Positions 15,671-23,074 of a DNA stretch of 46,889 nucleotides are shown here, one piece after another. Every line of letters begins with the position of its first letter. The first letter of the stretch is position 1. This DNA comes from DASSJF01 sp035934535. GTDB lineage: Bacteria > Sysuimicrobiota > Sysuimicrobiia > Sysuimicrobiales > Segetimicrobiaceae. Position numbers and translations under genes: made by a program. The notes beneath the pieces were generated by a model. It was given only the letters and a program-made list of their open reading frames with translations. It made no database searches and was not told the origin of the DNA. The stretch covers positions 1 to 46,889 of the forward strand of contig DASYXS010000014.1 in assembly GCA_035934535.1 (NCBI GenBank), read 5' to 3'.

Positions 15671-17109
15671 TGCCGGGCGCGCGCGGCCGCCGCGAGCGCG
15701 CCGAGCGTTCGAAGACCGTGTTCGATCCGCGGGTGCCAGGTATGCCCGCAGCTCAACCGCAGGCAGTTGGCATGGCGGCCGCCGGCCGAGAACACGTCAC
15801 CGGGCGCGAAGCAAATGCCTTTGCCGAGCGCCGCGTCGAGCAGTTCCCGGCTCCGGAGCGGCCGCGGCATCTCCAGCCACAGGACGAACCCGCCGGCGGG
15901 CCGCGAGACCCTCGTCCCCTCGGGAAACGCCTGATCGATGATCCGCAGCATGTGATCGATGTTGTTGGCAAACGTCCGCCGCACGCGGCGCAGATGACGG
16001 TCGTAGCCGCCCGACGAGAGAAACTCCGCCAGCGCCAGCTGCGGCAGCGCGGGCCCGCATAACGTGAGCGCGAGTTTGCGCTCCACGACTTTCTGCGTGT
16101 GGCGCCCCGCGGCGATCCAGCCGACGCGGTATCCCGGCGCGAGCGTCTTCGAGAACGAGCTGCAGTACAGAACGTCGGCGGACGGCCGCAGCGCGATGAA
16201 CGGCCGGGGCCGCTCCTCGCCGAAAAAGATGTCGCCGTAGATGTCGTCCTCGATCAGCGGCACGCCGTATCTTGCCAGGAGGTCGAGGACCGCGGCCTTC
16301 TTCGACTCCGTCATCGTGCAGCCGAGCGGGTTGTTGAAGCTCGACGCGAAGAGGCAGGCCGCGATCGCCTTGCGCTCCAGCGCGTCCCGCAGCGCGGGCA
16401 GTTCGACCCCGGTGGCGGGATCCGTCGGCAGTTCGAACGCGCGGAGATCGAGCGCCTCGATGATCTGCAGCAGGCCGAAGTACGTCGGCGACTCGATACC
16501 GATCGCATCGCCGGGCCGTGCCACCGCCTTCAGCGCCAGCGCCAGCGCCTCGGTGCAGCCGCAGGTAATGGCGATGTCTTCTGGTGAGAGCGCCTGGCCC
16601 CAGCGCAGCGCGCGGCGCCCGATCTCGCGGCGCAGCCTCGGCTCGCCCTTCGGCACCGTGTAGGTGTTGCGATCGACGCCCTCCCGCCGCGCGGCGCGGG
16701 CCAGATACCGATCGAGCCGCGCCGACGCGAGCAGCTCCGGGCTCGGGATGGCACAGCCGAGCGGGACGAACTTCGGGTCCGCGGCGTGTTCCAGCAGCTT
16801 CAGCACGACGCCGGACACGGCAACGCTCGTCGCCTTGGCCGGCGGTTTCGACGCCGTCGGCAGCCGCAGGGACAGCGGCTGCCCCGTGGCGACGTAAAAC
16901 CCGGACTGCGGCCGCGCCTCGAGCAGGCCGCGCTCCTCCAGCAGCCGGTACGCCTGCAGCGCGGTGGAGAGACTGGTCTCGCGTTGCCGGCTGATCGCGC
17001 GAAGCGACGGCACCCGGGAGCCCGGCGGAAGCGTGCCGTCGCCGACCAGTCCGGCGATGAAACCGGCGAGTTCCTCGTAGCGGAGGAGCGGTTTGTCGCG
17101 CACAGGCAT
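15667..17109 (-). CDS. MocR-type transcriptional regulator (GntR HTH fused to class I aminotransferase)
   Basis: A 480-residue regulator. Residues 1-80 are a GntR winged helix (LPPGSRVPSLRAISRQ, then LSTALQAYRLLEERGLL). Residues about 100-475 are a fold-type I aminotransferase domain with the PLP lysine in SSFSKTLAPGYRVG and the DDIYGD aspartate that contacts the pyridine nitrogen. MocR proteins bind PLP or an amino-acid aldimine and act on a neighbouring promoter. It is divergent from the cupin-PhzF pair, and repeats suitable as an operator sit in the intergenic region. Confidence 0.9.
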   Translation of the reverse strand: MPVRDKPLLRYEELAGFIAGLVGDGTLPPGSRVPSLRAISRQRETSLSTALQAYRLLEERGLLEARPQSGFYVATGQPLSLRLPTASKPPAKATSVAVSGVVLKLLEHAADPKFVPLGCAIPSPELLASARLDRYLARAARREGVDRNTYTVPKGEPRLRREIGRRALRWGQALSPEDIAITCGCTEALALALKAVARPGDAIGIESPTYFGLLQIIEALDLRAFELPTDPATGVELPALRDALERKAIAACLFASSFNNPLGCTMTESKKAAVLDLLARYGVPLIEDDIYGDIFFGEERPRPFIALRPSADVLYCSSFSKTLAPGYRVGWIAAGRHTQKVVERKLALTLCGPALPQLALAEFLSSGGYDRHLRRVRRTFANNIDHMLRIIDQAFPEGTRVSRPAGGFVLWLEMPRPLRSRELLDAALGKGICFAPGDVFSAGGRHANCLRLSCGHTWHPRIEHGLRTLGALAAAARARH

Positions 17110-17150
17110 CCGGCCGTTCCCCCTCGCAGAACTGTTATGGTCGCAACTTC

Positions 17151-17192
17151 GATAATCTGTATCTGTTATCCTCGGCGGGCGCGCGTTAGAAT
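17151..17192 (+). promoter_or_regulatory. Candidate MocR operator and cupin-phzF promoter
   Basis: GATAA (17151-17155) and TTATC (17166-17170) form an inverted repeat, and ATCTGT is repeated in tandem between them. CTGTTAT occurs twice, at 17132-17138 and 17163-17169. TAGAAT (17187-17192) is a good -10 for the plus strand, with the repeats at its -35 position, where a MocR activator would bind. Confidence 0.45.
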
Positions 17193-17236
17193 TGCGGTGC
17201 CGGACGGCGTGCCGGGCCGGCGACCGGAGGTGCGGC

Positions 17237-17473
17237 GTGCCCTACCAGCCCATCAACTTCAGGCAGAAGTTCGGACTCTTCGACGAGTACTGGCGGCCGA
17301 AGGTCATCGCGGAGATGAACGACTATCAGTTCAAGGTCGTGAAACTGGGCGGCGACTTTGTCTGGCACGATCACGTCGAGACGGATGAGACGTTCATCGT
17401 CATCGACGGGGAGCTGCGCATCGATTTCCGGGACGGCGCCGTCCGGATCGCGCCGGGGGAGATGTTCGCATGA
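17237..17473 (+). pseudogene. Truncated cupin-domain protein
   Basis: A 78-residue frame starting at a GTG with GGAGG 6 nt upstream. It matches the first two thirds of a small cupin family (INFRQKFGLFDEYW, VIAEMNDYQFK, then cupin motif 1 with WHDHVETDETF, and GELRIDF). It stops right after the IAPGEMF strand, where intact relatives continue with the second metal-binding motif (PxGxxH...) and about 35-40 more residues. Reading past the TGA gives no cupin sequence. The TGA overlaps the ATG of the phzF-like gene as ATGA, so a deletion may have joined the two genes. It may be non-functional or serve only for translational coupling. Confidence 0.65.
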
Positions 17474-18324
17474 CCCAGCGCCGCTTCGAGCAGGTCGACG
17501 TGTTCACGACGACGCCCTACACCGGGAACCCCGTGGCCGTGGTGCTCGACGGGGAGGGCGTGACGCAGGATCAGATGACGCGGTTCACCCAATGGACCAA
17601 TCTGTCCGAGGCGACGTTCGTGCTGCCGCCGGCCCGGCCCGAGGCCGACTACCGCGTGCGCATCTTCGCGCCCCTCGGCGCGCGCGGCGCGGCGGCCGCC
17701 GAGCTTCCCTTCGCCGGGCATCCGACGCTCGGGACGTGCCACGCCTGGCTCGCGGCCGGAGGAACGCCAAAGCAGAAGGACGTCGTCGTCCAGGAATGTC
17801 CCGCGGGCCTCGTGAGGATCCGCCGCGGCGCCGGCGGCCTGGCGTTCGCCGCTCCGCCGGTCATTCGAAGCGGACCCGTCGAGGAGCCGCTCGTCCGGCG
17901 TCTCGCGTCGGTGCTGCGCATCGACCGGGCCGGCATCGTCGAAGCCGCGTGGTGCGACAACGGTCCGGGATGGGTCGCGGTGTTTCTGCCGGACGCGGAC
18001 GCGGTGCTGGCGCTCGAGCCGGGCACCGTCGACATGCCCGTCGGGGTCGTCGGTCCCTATCCGGCCGGTTCTCCCGCGGCGTTCGAGGTGCGGGCCTTCT
18101 TTCCGAAGCAGGGCGCCACCGCGGAAGACCCTGTAACCGGCAGCCTCAACGCGTCGCTCGCGCCGTGGCTGCTCGACGGCGGACGGGCGCGGTCGCCGTA
18201 CGTGGTGAGTCAGGGCACGGCACTGGGCTGCCGCGGGCGCGTCCACGTCGCGCGCGACGGCGAGGGCACGATCTGGGTCGGCGGCGGCACGATCACCTGC
18301 GTGAACGGCCACGTCGACCTGTAG
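17470..18324 (+). CDS. PhzF-family isomerase/epimerase
   Basis: A 284-residue protein with the diaminopimelate-epimerase-like double fold. The start FEQVDVFTTTPYTGNPVAVV and the catalytic glutamate in TNLSEATFVLPP are clear PhzF signatures, followed by AELPFAGHPTLGTCHAWL and, in the second half, GATAEDPVTGSLNASL. PhzF enzymes isomerise small hydroxy- or amino-acid-derived substrates; the reaction here is unknown. Translation is probably coupled to the truncated cupin by ATGA overlap. Control by the divergent MocR regulator is likely from the gene arrangement. Confidence 0.88.
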   Translation: MTQRRFEQVDVFTTTPYTGNPVAVVLDGEGVTQDQMTRFTQWTNLSEATFVLPPARPEADYRVRIFAPLGARGAAAAELPFAGHPTLGTCHAWLAAGGTPKQKDVVVQECPAGLVRIRRGAGGLAFAAPPVIRSGPVEEPLVRRLASVLRIDRAGIVEAAWCDNGPGWVAVFLPDADAVLALEPGTVDMPVGVVGPYPAGSPAAFEVRAFFPKQGATAEDPVTGSLNASLAPWLLDGGRARSPYVVSQGTALGCRGRVHVARDGEGTIWVGGGTITCVNGHVDL

Positions 18325-18813
18325 CTAGCCGGGCACCCCGCCCGCGGCCGGCCGCGCGACGACGGGTGACGGCTGCGGAGACGCCGACGCCCGCAGAAAC
18401 TCCGTCACCCCGCCGACCCGGGTGACGAGGCGCACGAACGACGGAAACCGCCGGCCGGGATCGTGCACCACGACGGGCGCGGACAGCCGATAGAGCCTGC
18501 CGTGCGCTTCGAGGTCGCAGCCGCCGGCCGCCAGCACGTTCTGCACCCATTCGCTGTCGCGTCCGTAGGTCAGGGCGATCAGGAAGCCCTCCGGCACCCA
18601 AAAGACGTTGACAGGCGTCCGGTACAGACGGCCCGACTTGCGGCCCCGATGCATGATGATCCCGAACCCCGGCGCCCGGCTGGCGAACCGGCGGGTGATC
18701 CGGTTCGTCACGGCGCGGTTGAAACGGGCCACCGCCTTTCGCCGGAACCGGACCAGCAGGAGCAGGCTCAGCATCGCCGCCGGGATCACCGCAAGGAAAG
18801 ATAGTCGCCGCAT
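18325..18813 (-). CDS. Nitroreductase/deazaflavin (F420)-dependent oxidoreductase family (DUF385, Ddn-like)
   Basis: A 162-residue protein with an N-terminal hydrophobic anchor (residues about 5-22) followed by a split-barrel domain. The HRGRKSGRLYRTPVNVF segment and YGRDSEWVQNVLAAGGCDL are the typical F420-binding features of the Ddn/DUF385 group. Such enzymes reduce nitro or quinone-like compounds with reduced F420. This suggests, but does not prove, that the host makes F420. It converges on the PhzF gene with no gap between the stops. Confidence 0.8.
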   Translation of the reverse strand: MRRLSFLAVIPAAMLSLLLLVRFRRKAVARFNRAVTNRITRRFASRAPGFGIIMHRGRKSGRLYRTPVNVFWVPEGFLIALTYGRDSEWVQNVLAAGGCDLEAHGRLYRLSAPVVVHDPGRRFPSFVRLVTRVGGVTEFLRASASPQPSPVVARPAAGGVPG

Positions 18814-18875
18814 GACAGATCCCTTTCCCAGCGCTTGGTATCGCGCCTACTTAGGATGTTCCTCAGATGCCGGCG

Positions 18876-19361
18876 TTACGCACGCAGCGCAGAGAAGAAT
18901 TTTCGCAAGAGCTCCCGGCATTCCGTCTCGCACACCCCGGCCGTGACCCGCACCGTATGGTTGAAGCGGACGCCGTGGAAAAGATCCACGACGCCGCCCG
19001 CCGCCCCGGCCTTCGGATCGGCGGCGCCGTACACGAGACGCTCGACGCGCGAGAGGAGCAGCGCCCCGGCGCACATCGGGCACGGCTCAAGAGTGACGTA
19101 CACCGTACAGCCGGAGAGGCGCCAGCCGCCGAGGTGCCGCGCGGCCTGCCGCAGCGCGAGGAGTTCGGCGTGGGCGGTGGGATCGCGGTCGACCTCCCGC
19201 CGGTTCTGCCCGCGCGCGATGATCCGGCCGTCGTGGACGATCACCGCGCCGATCGGCACGTCCCCGAGGGTCCCGGCCTCGGCCGCCTCGGCGAGGGCCG
19301 CGCGCATGAAGCGCTCGTCGTCCGGAGGCGGTGTGGAACCCGATGCGGTCCCGGGCGTCAC
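18876..19361 (-). CDS. tadA: tRNA-specific adenosine deaminase (TadA)
   Basis: A 161-residue cytidine/deoxycytidylate-deaminase-fold enzyme that makes inosine at the wobble position of tRNA-Arg(ACG). The zinc motif HAE (DPTAHAELLALRQA) and PCxxC (LEPCPMCAGAL) are intact. The start is taken as the GTG at 19361, which overlaps the stop of the upstream gene (GTGA); the domain starts at DDERFMRAAL, about 15 residues in. The frame extends further upstream only as out-of-frame sequence of the neighbouring gene. Confidence 0.88.
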   Translation of the reverse strand: MTPGTASGSTPPPDDERFMRAALAEAAEAGTLGDVPIGAVIVHDGRIIARGQNRREVDRDPTAHAELLALRQAARHLGGWRLSGCTVYVTLEPCPMCAGALLLSRVERLVYGAADPKAGAAGGVVDLFHGVRFNHTVRVTAGVCETECRELLRKFFSALRA

Positions 19362-19981
19362 TCGTTCGGATTCGGCATCGGCGCGCCTTCGGCGGCGAGG
19401 TGCAGGGCCTGCAGGCCGCCGAGCAGCGCGGAGACCGCCTGCGCGATCTTGCGGGGACGGTCTTCTTCGACCAGCTCGTCTTCCTTCAGCACCACGCTCG
19501 ACTGCACGCGCGCGCTGTAGACGGGCGGCGCGTCCTCGGTGGAAAAGTGCTGCTGCAGGCTGATGCTGGGCACCCCGGGCTCCGCGCCCGCGGGCATGAT
19601 CGCGCGGCGCAGCGCCACGACGTCCGGCGGCACGAGCAGCCGGTCCATTGTCACCTCGGTCAGCAGTTCTCCGAAGACCTGAACCTCCTCGTGCACCGTG
19701 CGCGAAAACTCGACGCCCTCGTCGTATTCGGCGATATGCCGCCCGAACGACAGCGCGTCGACCAGGAACCGCAGCTCGGCCCAGGGCCACGCCGAAGTCT
19801 GGGGCGCGTCCGAAGGTGGTTCGCTCTCGAGGTGCACGACGTAGCGGTACTCGCGGCTCATGTGGTCGACGTCGACGAGGAACGCGTACCCGGACACGAC
19901 CAGGTGGTTGTCCTCGAGCGCTTCCGTCAGACGGCCGGCGAATTCGTGAAACGGATCGTGATAGTCGAGCCGGCCGGCCAT
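19358..19981 (-). CDS. Conserved-looking protein of unknown function
   Basis: A 207-residue acidic, soluble protein starting MAGRLDYHDPFHEFAGRL. It has alternating hydrophobic strands and acidic helices (LVVSGYAFLVDVDH, YRYVVHLESEPP) and no signal peptide, membrane segment or metal motif that I can recognise. The C-terminal third contains VYSARVQSSVVLKEDELVEE-like strand-helix sequence, then KIAQAVSALLGGLQAL. It lies 4 nt downstream of the HpcH/HpaI aldolase gene and overlaps tadA, so the three are one operon. No function can be given. Confidence 0.7.
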   Translation of the reverse strand: MAGRLDYHDPFHEFAGRLTEALEDNHLVVSGYAFLVDVDHMSREYRYVVHLESEPPSDAPQTSAWPWAELRFLVDALSFGRHIAEYDEGVEFSRTVHEEVQVFGELLTEVTMDRLLVPPDVVALRRAIMPAGAEPGVPSISLQQHFSTEDAPPVYSARVQSSVVLKEDELVEEDRPRKIAQAVSALLGGLQALHLAAEGAPMPNPNE

Positions 19982-19985
19982 AAAG

Positions 19986-20780
19986 TTAGGAACGGCGGGG
20001 AGCGGGGAGGCGGACCGCGGCGTCGCGAAGCCCCTTCACCTGCGCCTGCGCGGCCCGCAGCAAGAGGCGCCCGATCCCGTCGAGCATCAGACCCGCGCCC
20101 TGCGGCCGGTAGGTCTCGACGTCCTGCGGCTCGAGCGCCAGGATCCCGGAGAGCGTCTCCGCGTCCTTCGCCGCCCGCAGAATCCGGCGGATCGCGTCCT
20201 GAACCTCCGGGTGGCGCATCTGGCCGGGAAAGCCGAGGCTCGTCGACAGATCGTTCGGCCCGATGAAGATCATGTCCAGTCCGGGAACGCGGACGATCTG
20301 CTCCACTGCGTCCAGGCCGCGGCGCGTCTCGATCTGCACGATCGACAGCACCGCGTCGTTGCTGGCCGCGACGTGGTCCGCCGCCGGTACGATGCCCCAA
20401 TTCGCCGCGACGGTGTTGCCCGCGAGGCTGCGCCGGCCCGCCGGCGGATAGCGGCACGCCGCCACCACGTCCGCCGCCTGTTCCGGCGTCTCGATCTGCG
20501 GCACCATGACCCCGAGGCAGCCGCTGTCGAGCATGCGGAGGATGGTCTTCGGATTCGCGTCGGGCACGCGGGCAAGCGGCACGATGCCGGTGGCACGGCA
20601 GGCGCGGCCCATCGCCTGCACGGTTTCGACGTCCAGCGGACCATGCTCGAGATCGATCAGCACGCAGTCGTAGCCGGCGACGCCGATGATCTCGACGACT
20701 TCCGGCGACGGCAGCGCGCAGATGGTGCCGAAGGCTGCTTCACCCGCGCGGATCTTCGCTTTGACCGGGTTGCTGAGCAT
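19986..20780 (-). CDS. HpcH/HpaI aldolase/citrate lyase family protein
   Basis: A 264-residue TIM-barrel class II aldolase, normally cleaving 4-hydroxy-2-oxo acids such as 2,4-dihydroxyhept-2-ene-dioate or 2-keto-3-deoxy-acids. The catalytic histidine is in LIDLEHGPLD, the metal ligands are in QIETRRGLD and IGPNDLS, and MVPQIETPEQA is also typical. The start is set at the ATG at 20780 because GGGAGG lies 10 nt upstream; an in-frame ATG at 20810 has no ribosome site. It is first in the operon with the unknown protein and tadA. Confidence 0.86.
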   Translation of the reverse strand: MLSNPVKAKIRAGEAAFGTICALPSPEVVEIIGVAGYDCVLIDLEHGPLDVETVQAMGRACRATGIVPLARVPDANPKTILRMLDSGCLGVMVPQIETPEQAADVVAACRYPPAGRRSLAGNTVAANWGIVPAADHVAASNDAVLSIVQIETRRGLDAVEQIVRVPGLDMIFIGPNDLSTSLGFPGQMRHPEVQDAIRRILRAAKDAETLSGILALEPQDVETYRPQGAGLMLDGIGRLLLRAAQAQVKGLRDAAVRLPAPRRS

Positions 20781-20846
20781 TCGTGAGTTTCCTCCCACGC
20801 TCTGTTCCATTCGACGCGGGAGAATTCCCCTCTGCGGGGGCGGGCG

Positions 20847-21380
20847 CTACGATCGGCCGATCAGCACCCCGGCGAGGAAGACCAGGCCGCCGCCGACGAT
20901 GACCTGCACGATCGAGAGCCAGAAGCTCAGCTTGAAGTAGCGATAGCGGATCAGCGCGATCACGACGAGTTCGATGCCCACGATCATGTACGCGACCGCG
21001 AGCGCCAGGCCGAGATGCGGGATCAGGAACGGCAGCGCGTGGAGGATGCCGCCGATGAGCGTCGCGACGCCGGTGATCATGCCGCGCGCGAACGGATGTC
21101 CGCGGCCGGTAAGTTTGCCGGTGTCCGACAGCGCTTCCGCGAACCCCATGCTGATGCCGGCGCCGACCGCGGCGGCGGTGCCGACCAGCAGCGCGGTATG
21201 CGGGTTGCGCGTGGCGAAGGCGCTCGCGAAAAGCGGTGCGAGCGTGGAGATGGACCCGTCCATGAGGCCAAGTAAGGCGGGCTGCACAACTTGAAGGAGA
21301 TAGCTCGTGCTGTGGGCCTCAATCGCCGCGAGATCCTGCCTGACCCCCGGGATGGTCAGTTCGCCCCGGACCTCAGGCAT
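20847..21380 (-). CDS. VIT1/CCC1-like membrane protein (putative iron/manganese transporter)
   Basis: A 177-residue protein with about five membrane segments. ALLGLMDGSISTLAPLFASA carries the acidic residue in the first helix, and ISMGFAEALSD corresponds to the second-helix glutamate of the VIT family. It starts at the ATG at 21380, overlapping the end of the fur gene by 8 nt, so it is co-transcribed with a Fur-type regulator. This supports a role in iron or manganese export or sequestration. The relation to VIT1/CCC1 is judged from motif layout only; related membrane proteins of unknown role look similar. Confidence 0.65.
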   Translation of the reverse strand: MPEVRGELTIPGVRQDLAAIEAHSTSYLLQVVQPALLGLMDGSISTLAPLFASAFATRNPHTALLVGTAAAVGAGISMGFAEALSDTGKLTGRGHPFARGMITGVATLIGGILHALPFLIPHLGLALAVAYMIVGIELVVIALIRYRYFKLSFWLSIVQVIVGGGLVFLAGVLIGRS

Positions 21381-21969
21381 CGCGCACCCCCTCCGCCCGC
21401 CGCCCCGCCGCCTTCGCGGCCGGGCGCCCTCCGACGCGGCGCCCCCCCGCGGCCTCTCCGCGCGCCGAGGCGCCCGCACGGCGTGACTGGGCGCGGCACC
21501 GCGGGCAGACGCCGTGGAGCTCGAACCGGGCGGATCGCACATCGAATCCCGCGCGCATCGCGGTCCTCCGCTCAAGGGCCTCGAGCCGCGGATCGGCGAT
21601 GTCGGTCACTCCGCCGCAGCGCTCGCAGACCAGATTGACGTGGCGTCCGGCGCGGCCGTCGTACCGGCGCACCCGTCCGCCGACCTCCTGGATCAGACAG
21701 AGATCGGCGAACAGACCGAGCGTCGTGTACACGGTCGCCCGGCTGACCCCCGGGAACCGCGTCCGCACGGCGGCGTGCACCATCTCGACGCTCGGGTGCG
21801 TGGTCTGGCCGACCACGGCCTCGTAGATCGCCAGCCGCTGCGGGGTGAGGCGGCCGCCGCGAACGCGCAGCAGCCGCCGCAGCCCGGCGCACGCCGCCCC
21901 CGCGGTGCGCCGGTCCGCCGCCGGGGACGCGGCCGTCACTGTTTGACCATAGTTCTTATTAATACTCAT
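21373..21969 (-). CDS. Fur/PerR-family metal- or peroxide-responsive regulator
   Basis: A 198-residue protein from the ATG at 21969. The winged helix covers residues 30-105 (LTPQRLAIYEAVV, VSRATVYTTLGLFADLCLI, RRYDGRAG RHVNLVC). Two CxxC zinc-site pairs, C115/C118 and C155/C158, are present. The tail after residue 160 is a 38-residue Ala/Arg/Gly-rich extension not found in standard Fur proteins. The upstream promoter places the -10 box 7 nt before the ATG, and an AT-rich inverted sequence around the -10 could be its own operator. The neighbouring VIT-like gene suggests iron or manganese control; Fur and PerR cannot be separated here. Confidence 0.87.
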   Translation of the reverse strand: MSINKNYGQTVTAASPAADRRTAGAACAGLRRLLRVRGGRLTPQRLAIYEAVVGQTTHPSVEMVHAAVRTRFPGVSRATVYTTLGLFADLCLIQEVGGRVRRYDGRAGRHVNLVCERCGGVTDIADPRLEALERRTAMRAGFDVRSARFELHGVCPRCRAQSRRAGASARGEAAGGRRVGGRPAAKAAGRRAEGVRDA

Positions 21970-21976
21970 TACAAAT

Positions 21977-22005
21977 AATTTACGCGGGCCCCGCGCCGCT
22001 GTCAA
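21977..22005 (-). promoter_or_regulatory. Sigma-70-type promoter of fur, with AT-rich candidate Fur box (predicted leaderless)
   Basis: On the minus strand TTGACA (22005-22000), 17-nt spacer, TAAATT (21982-21977). The ATG at 21969 is 7 nt past the -10. The stretch ATTATTTGTAAT overlapping the -10 and the start codon is an inverted repeat (ATTA / TAAT) in otherwise GC-rich DNA and may be an autoregulatory site. Confidence 0.65.
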
Positions 22006-22114
22006 CGCCGGGCGAAGGGACGCCCGCGGCGCGGGGCCAAGTACCTTCCCGGCAGGCCCGGCGATGGACCGCGGAGACGGTTCGGACCGCGGGCGACTTT
22101 CTCGGAGGTGACGG

Positions 22115-23074
22115 ATGCACCTGGTGACCTTCGCGGCGCGCGGCCAGACCCGCGTCGGAGCTTTGGAAGGCGACTGGATCGTCGATCTCACCCGCGCGGC
22201 CCGCGCGCACTACGCGGCCCGCGGCCTCGCGCGCCCCGGCGCCCGAGCGCGCGCGGTGCTTCCGCCGTCGATGACGCAGCTGCTCGTCGGCGGGGATGAG
22301 GCGCTGGCGCTCGCGCGGGACGTCGCCGAGGAGACCCGCCGGGCGCTTCCCCACGCGCCGGAGGCGCGCGCCCTCGAGAGCGACGGCGTGGTGTGGCGGG
22401 CCGGCGAGGTCCGCCTGCTGCCGCCCGTGCCGGCGCCGCCGAAAATCCTCTGCGTCGGACGCAACTACGCGGAGCACGCGCGCGAAGGCGGCGGCGAGCC
22501 GCCCACGATTCCGATCTATTTCGGCCGGTTCCCCCACAGCCCTCTCGGCCCCGGCGAGCCGTACGTGCTGCCGGCCGCGAGCGAGCAGGTGGACTACGAA
22601 GGCGAGCTCGCGGCCGTCATCGGACGCCGCGGCCGCGATATCCCCGAGTCGCGCGCGCTCGAGTACGTGGCCGGGTACACGATCTTCAACGACATCTCGA
22701 TCCGGGACTTTCAGCGCCGGACGACCCAGTGGATGATCGGCAAGAACTTCGACCGCAGCGGGCCGCTCGGGCCGGCGCTGGTCACCCGCGACGAGGTCCC
22801 CGACCCGCAGTCGCTCATGCTCACGGTCGACGTGAGCGGCGAACGTCTCCAGGAAGCCGGCACGAATACGATGATCTTCTCGGTGGCGCACCTGATCGCG
22901 GACGTCTCGCGGGCGCTCACCCTCGAGCCCGGCGACATCATCGCCACCGGCACGCCGAGCGGCGTCGGGTTCGCCCGCAAGCCGCCGCGCTGGCTGCGCG
23001 CGGGCGACACCGTGCGGATCTCGATTACGAAGGTGGGTGTCCTCGAGACGCCGGTGGTCGCACGGGACGGATGA
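22115..23074 (+). CDS. Fumarylacetoacetate hydrolase family protein
   Basis: A 319-residue enzyme of the FAH fold, which includes 2-oxo-hept-3-ene-dioate isomerase/decarboxylase, acylpyruvases and oxaloacetate decarboxylase. The conserved block KILCVGRNYAEHAREG, the VDYEGELAAVIGR metal ligands, GYTIFNDISIRDFQ and GDIIATGTPSGVGF are all intact. The first 100 residues are the usual N-terminal domain. GGAGGTG lies just before the ATG. The stop overlaps the start of the EamA gene as ATGA. With the HpcH/HpaI aldolase nearby it would fit aromatic meta-cleavage metabolism, but the two are on opposite strands. Confidence 0.88.
   Translation: MHLVTFAARGQTRVGALEGDWIVDLTRAARAHYAARGLARPGARARAVLPPSMTQLLVGGDEALALARDVAEETRRALPHAPEARALESDGVVWRAGEVRLLPPVPAPPKILCVGRNYAEHAREGGGEPPTIPIYFGRFPHSPLGPGEPYVLPAASEQVDYEGELAAVIGRRGRDIPESRALEYVAGYTIFNDISIRDFQRRTTQWMIGKNFDRSGPLGPALVTRDEVPDPQSLMLTVDVSGERLQEAGTNTMIFSVAHLIADVSRALTLEPGDIIATGTPSGVGFARKPPRWLRAGDTVRISITKVGVLETPVVARDG

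Noticed and set aside
17470..17560. Possible selenocysteine read-through of the TGA that ends the short cupin
   Set aside because: Reading on in frame gives no cupin-like sequence, and the TGA is explained by ATGA overlap with the next gene.
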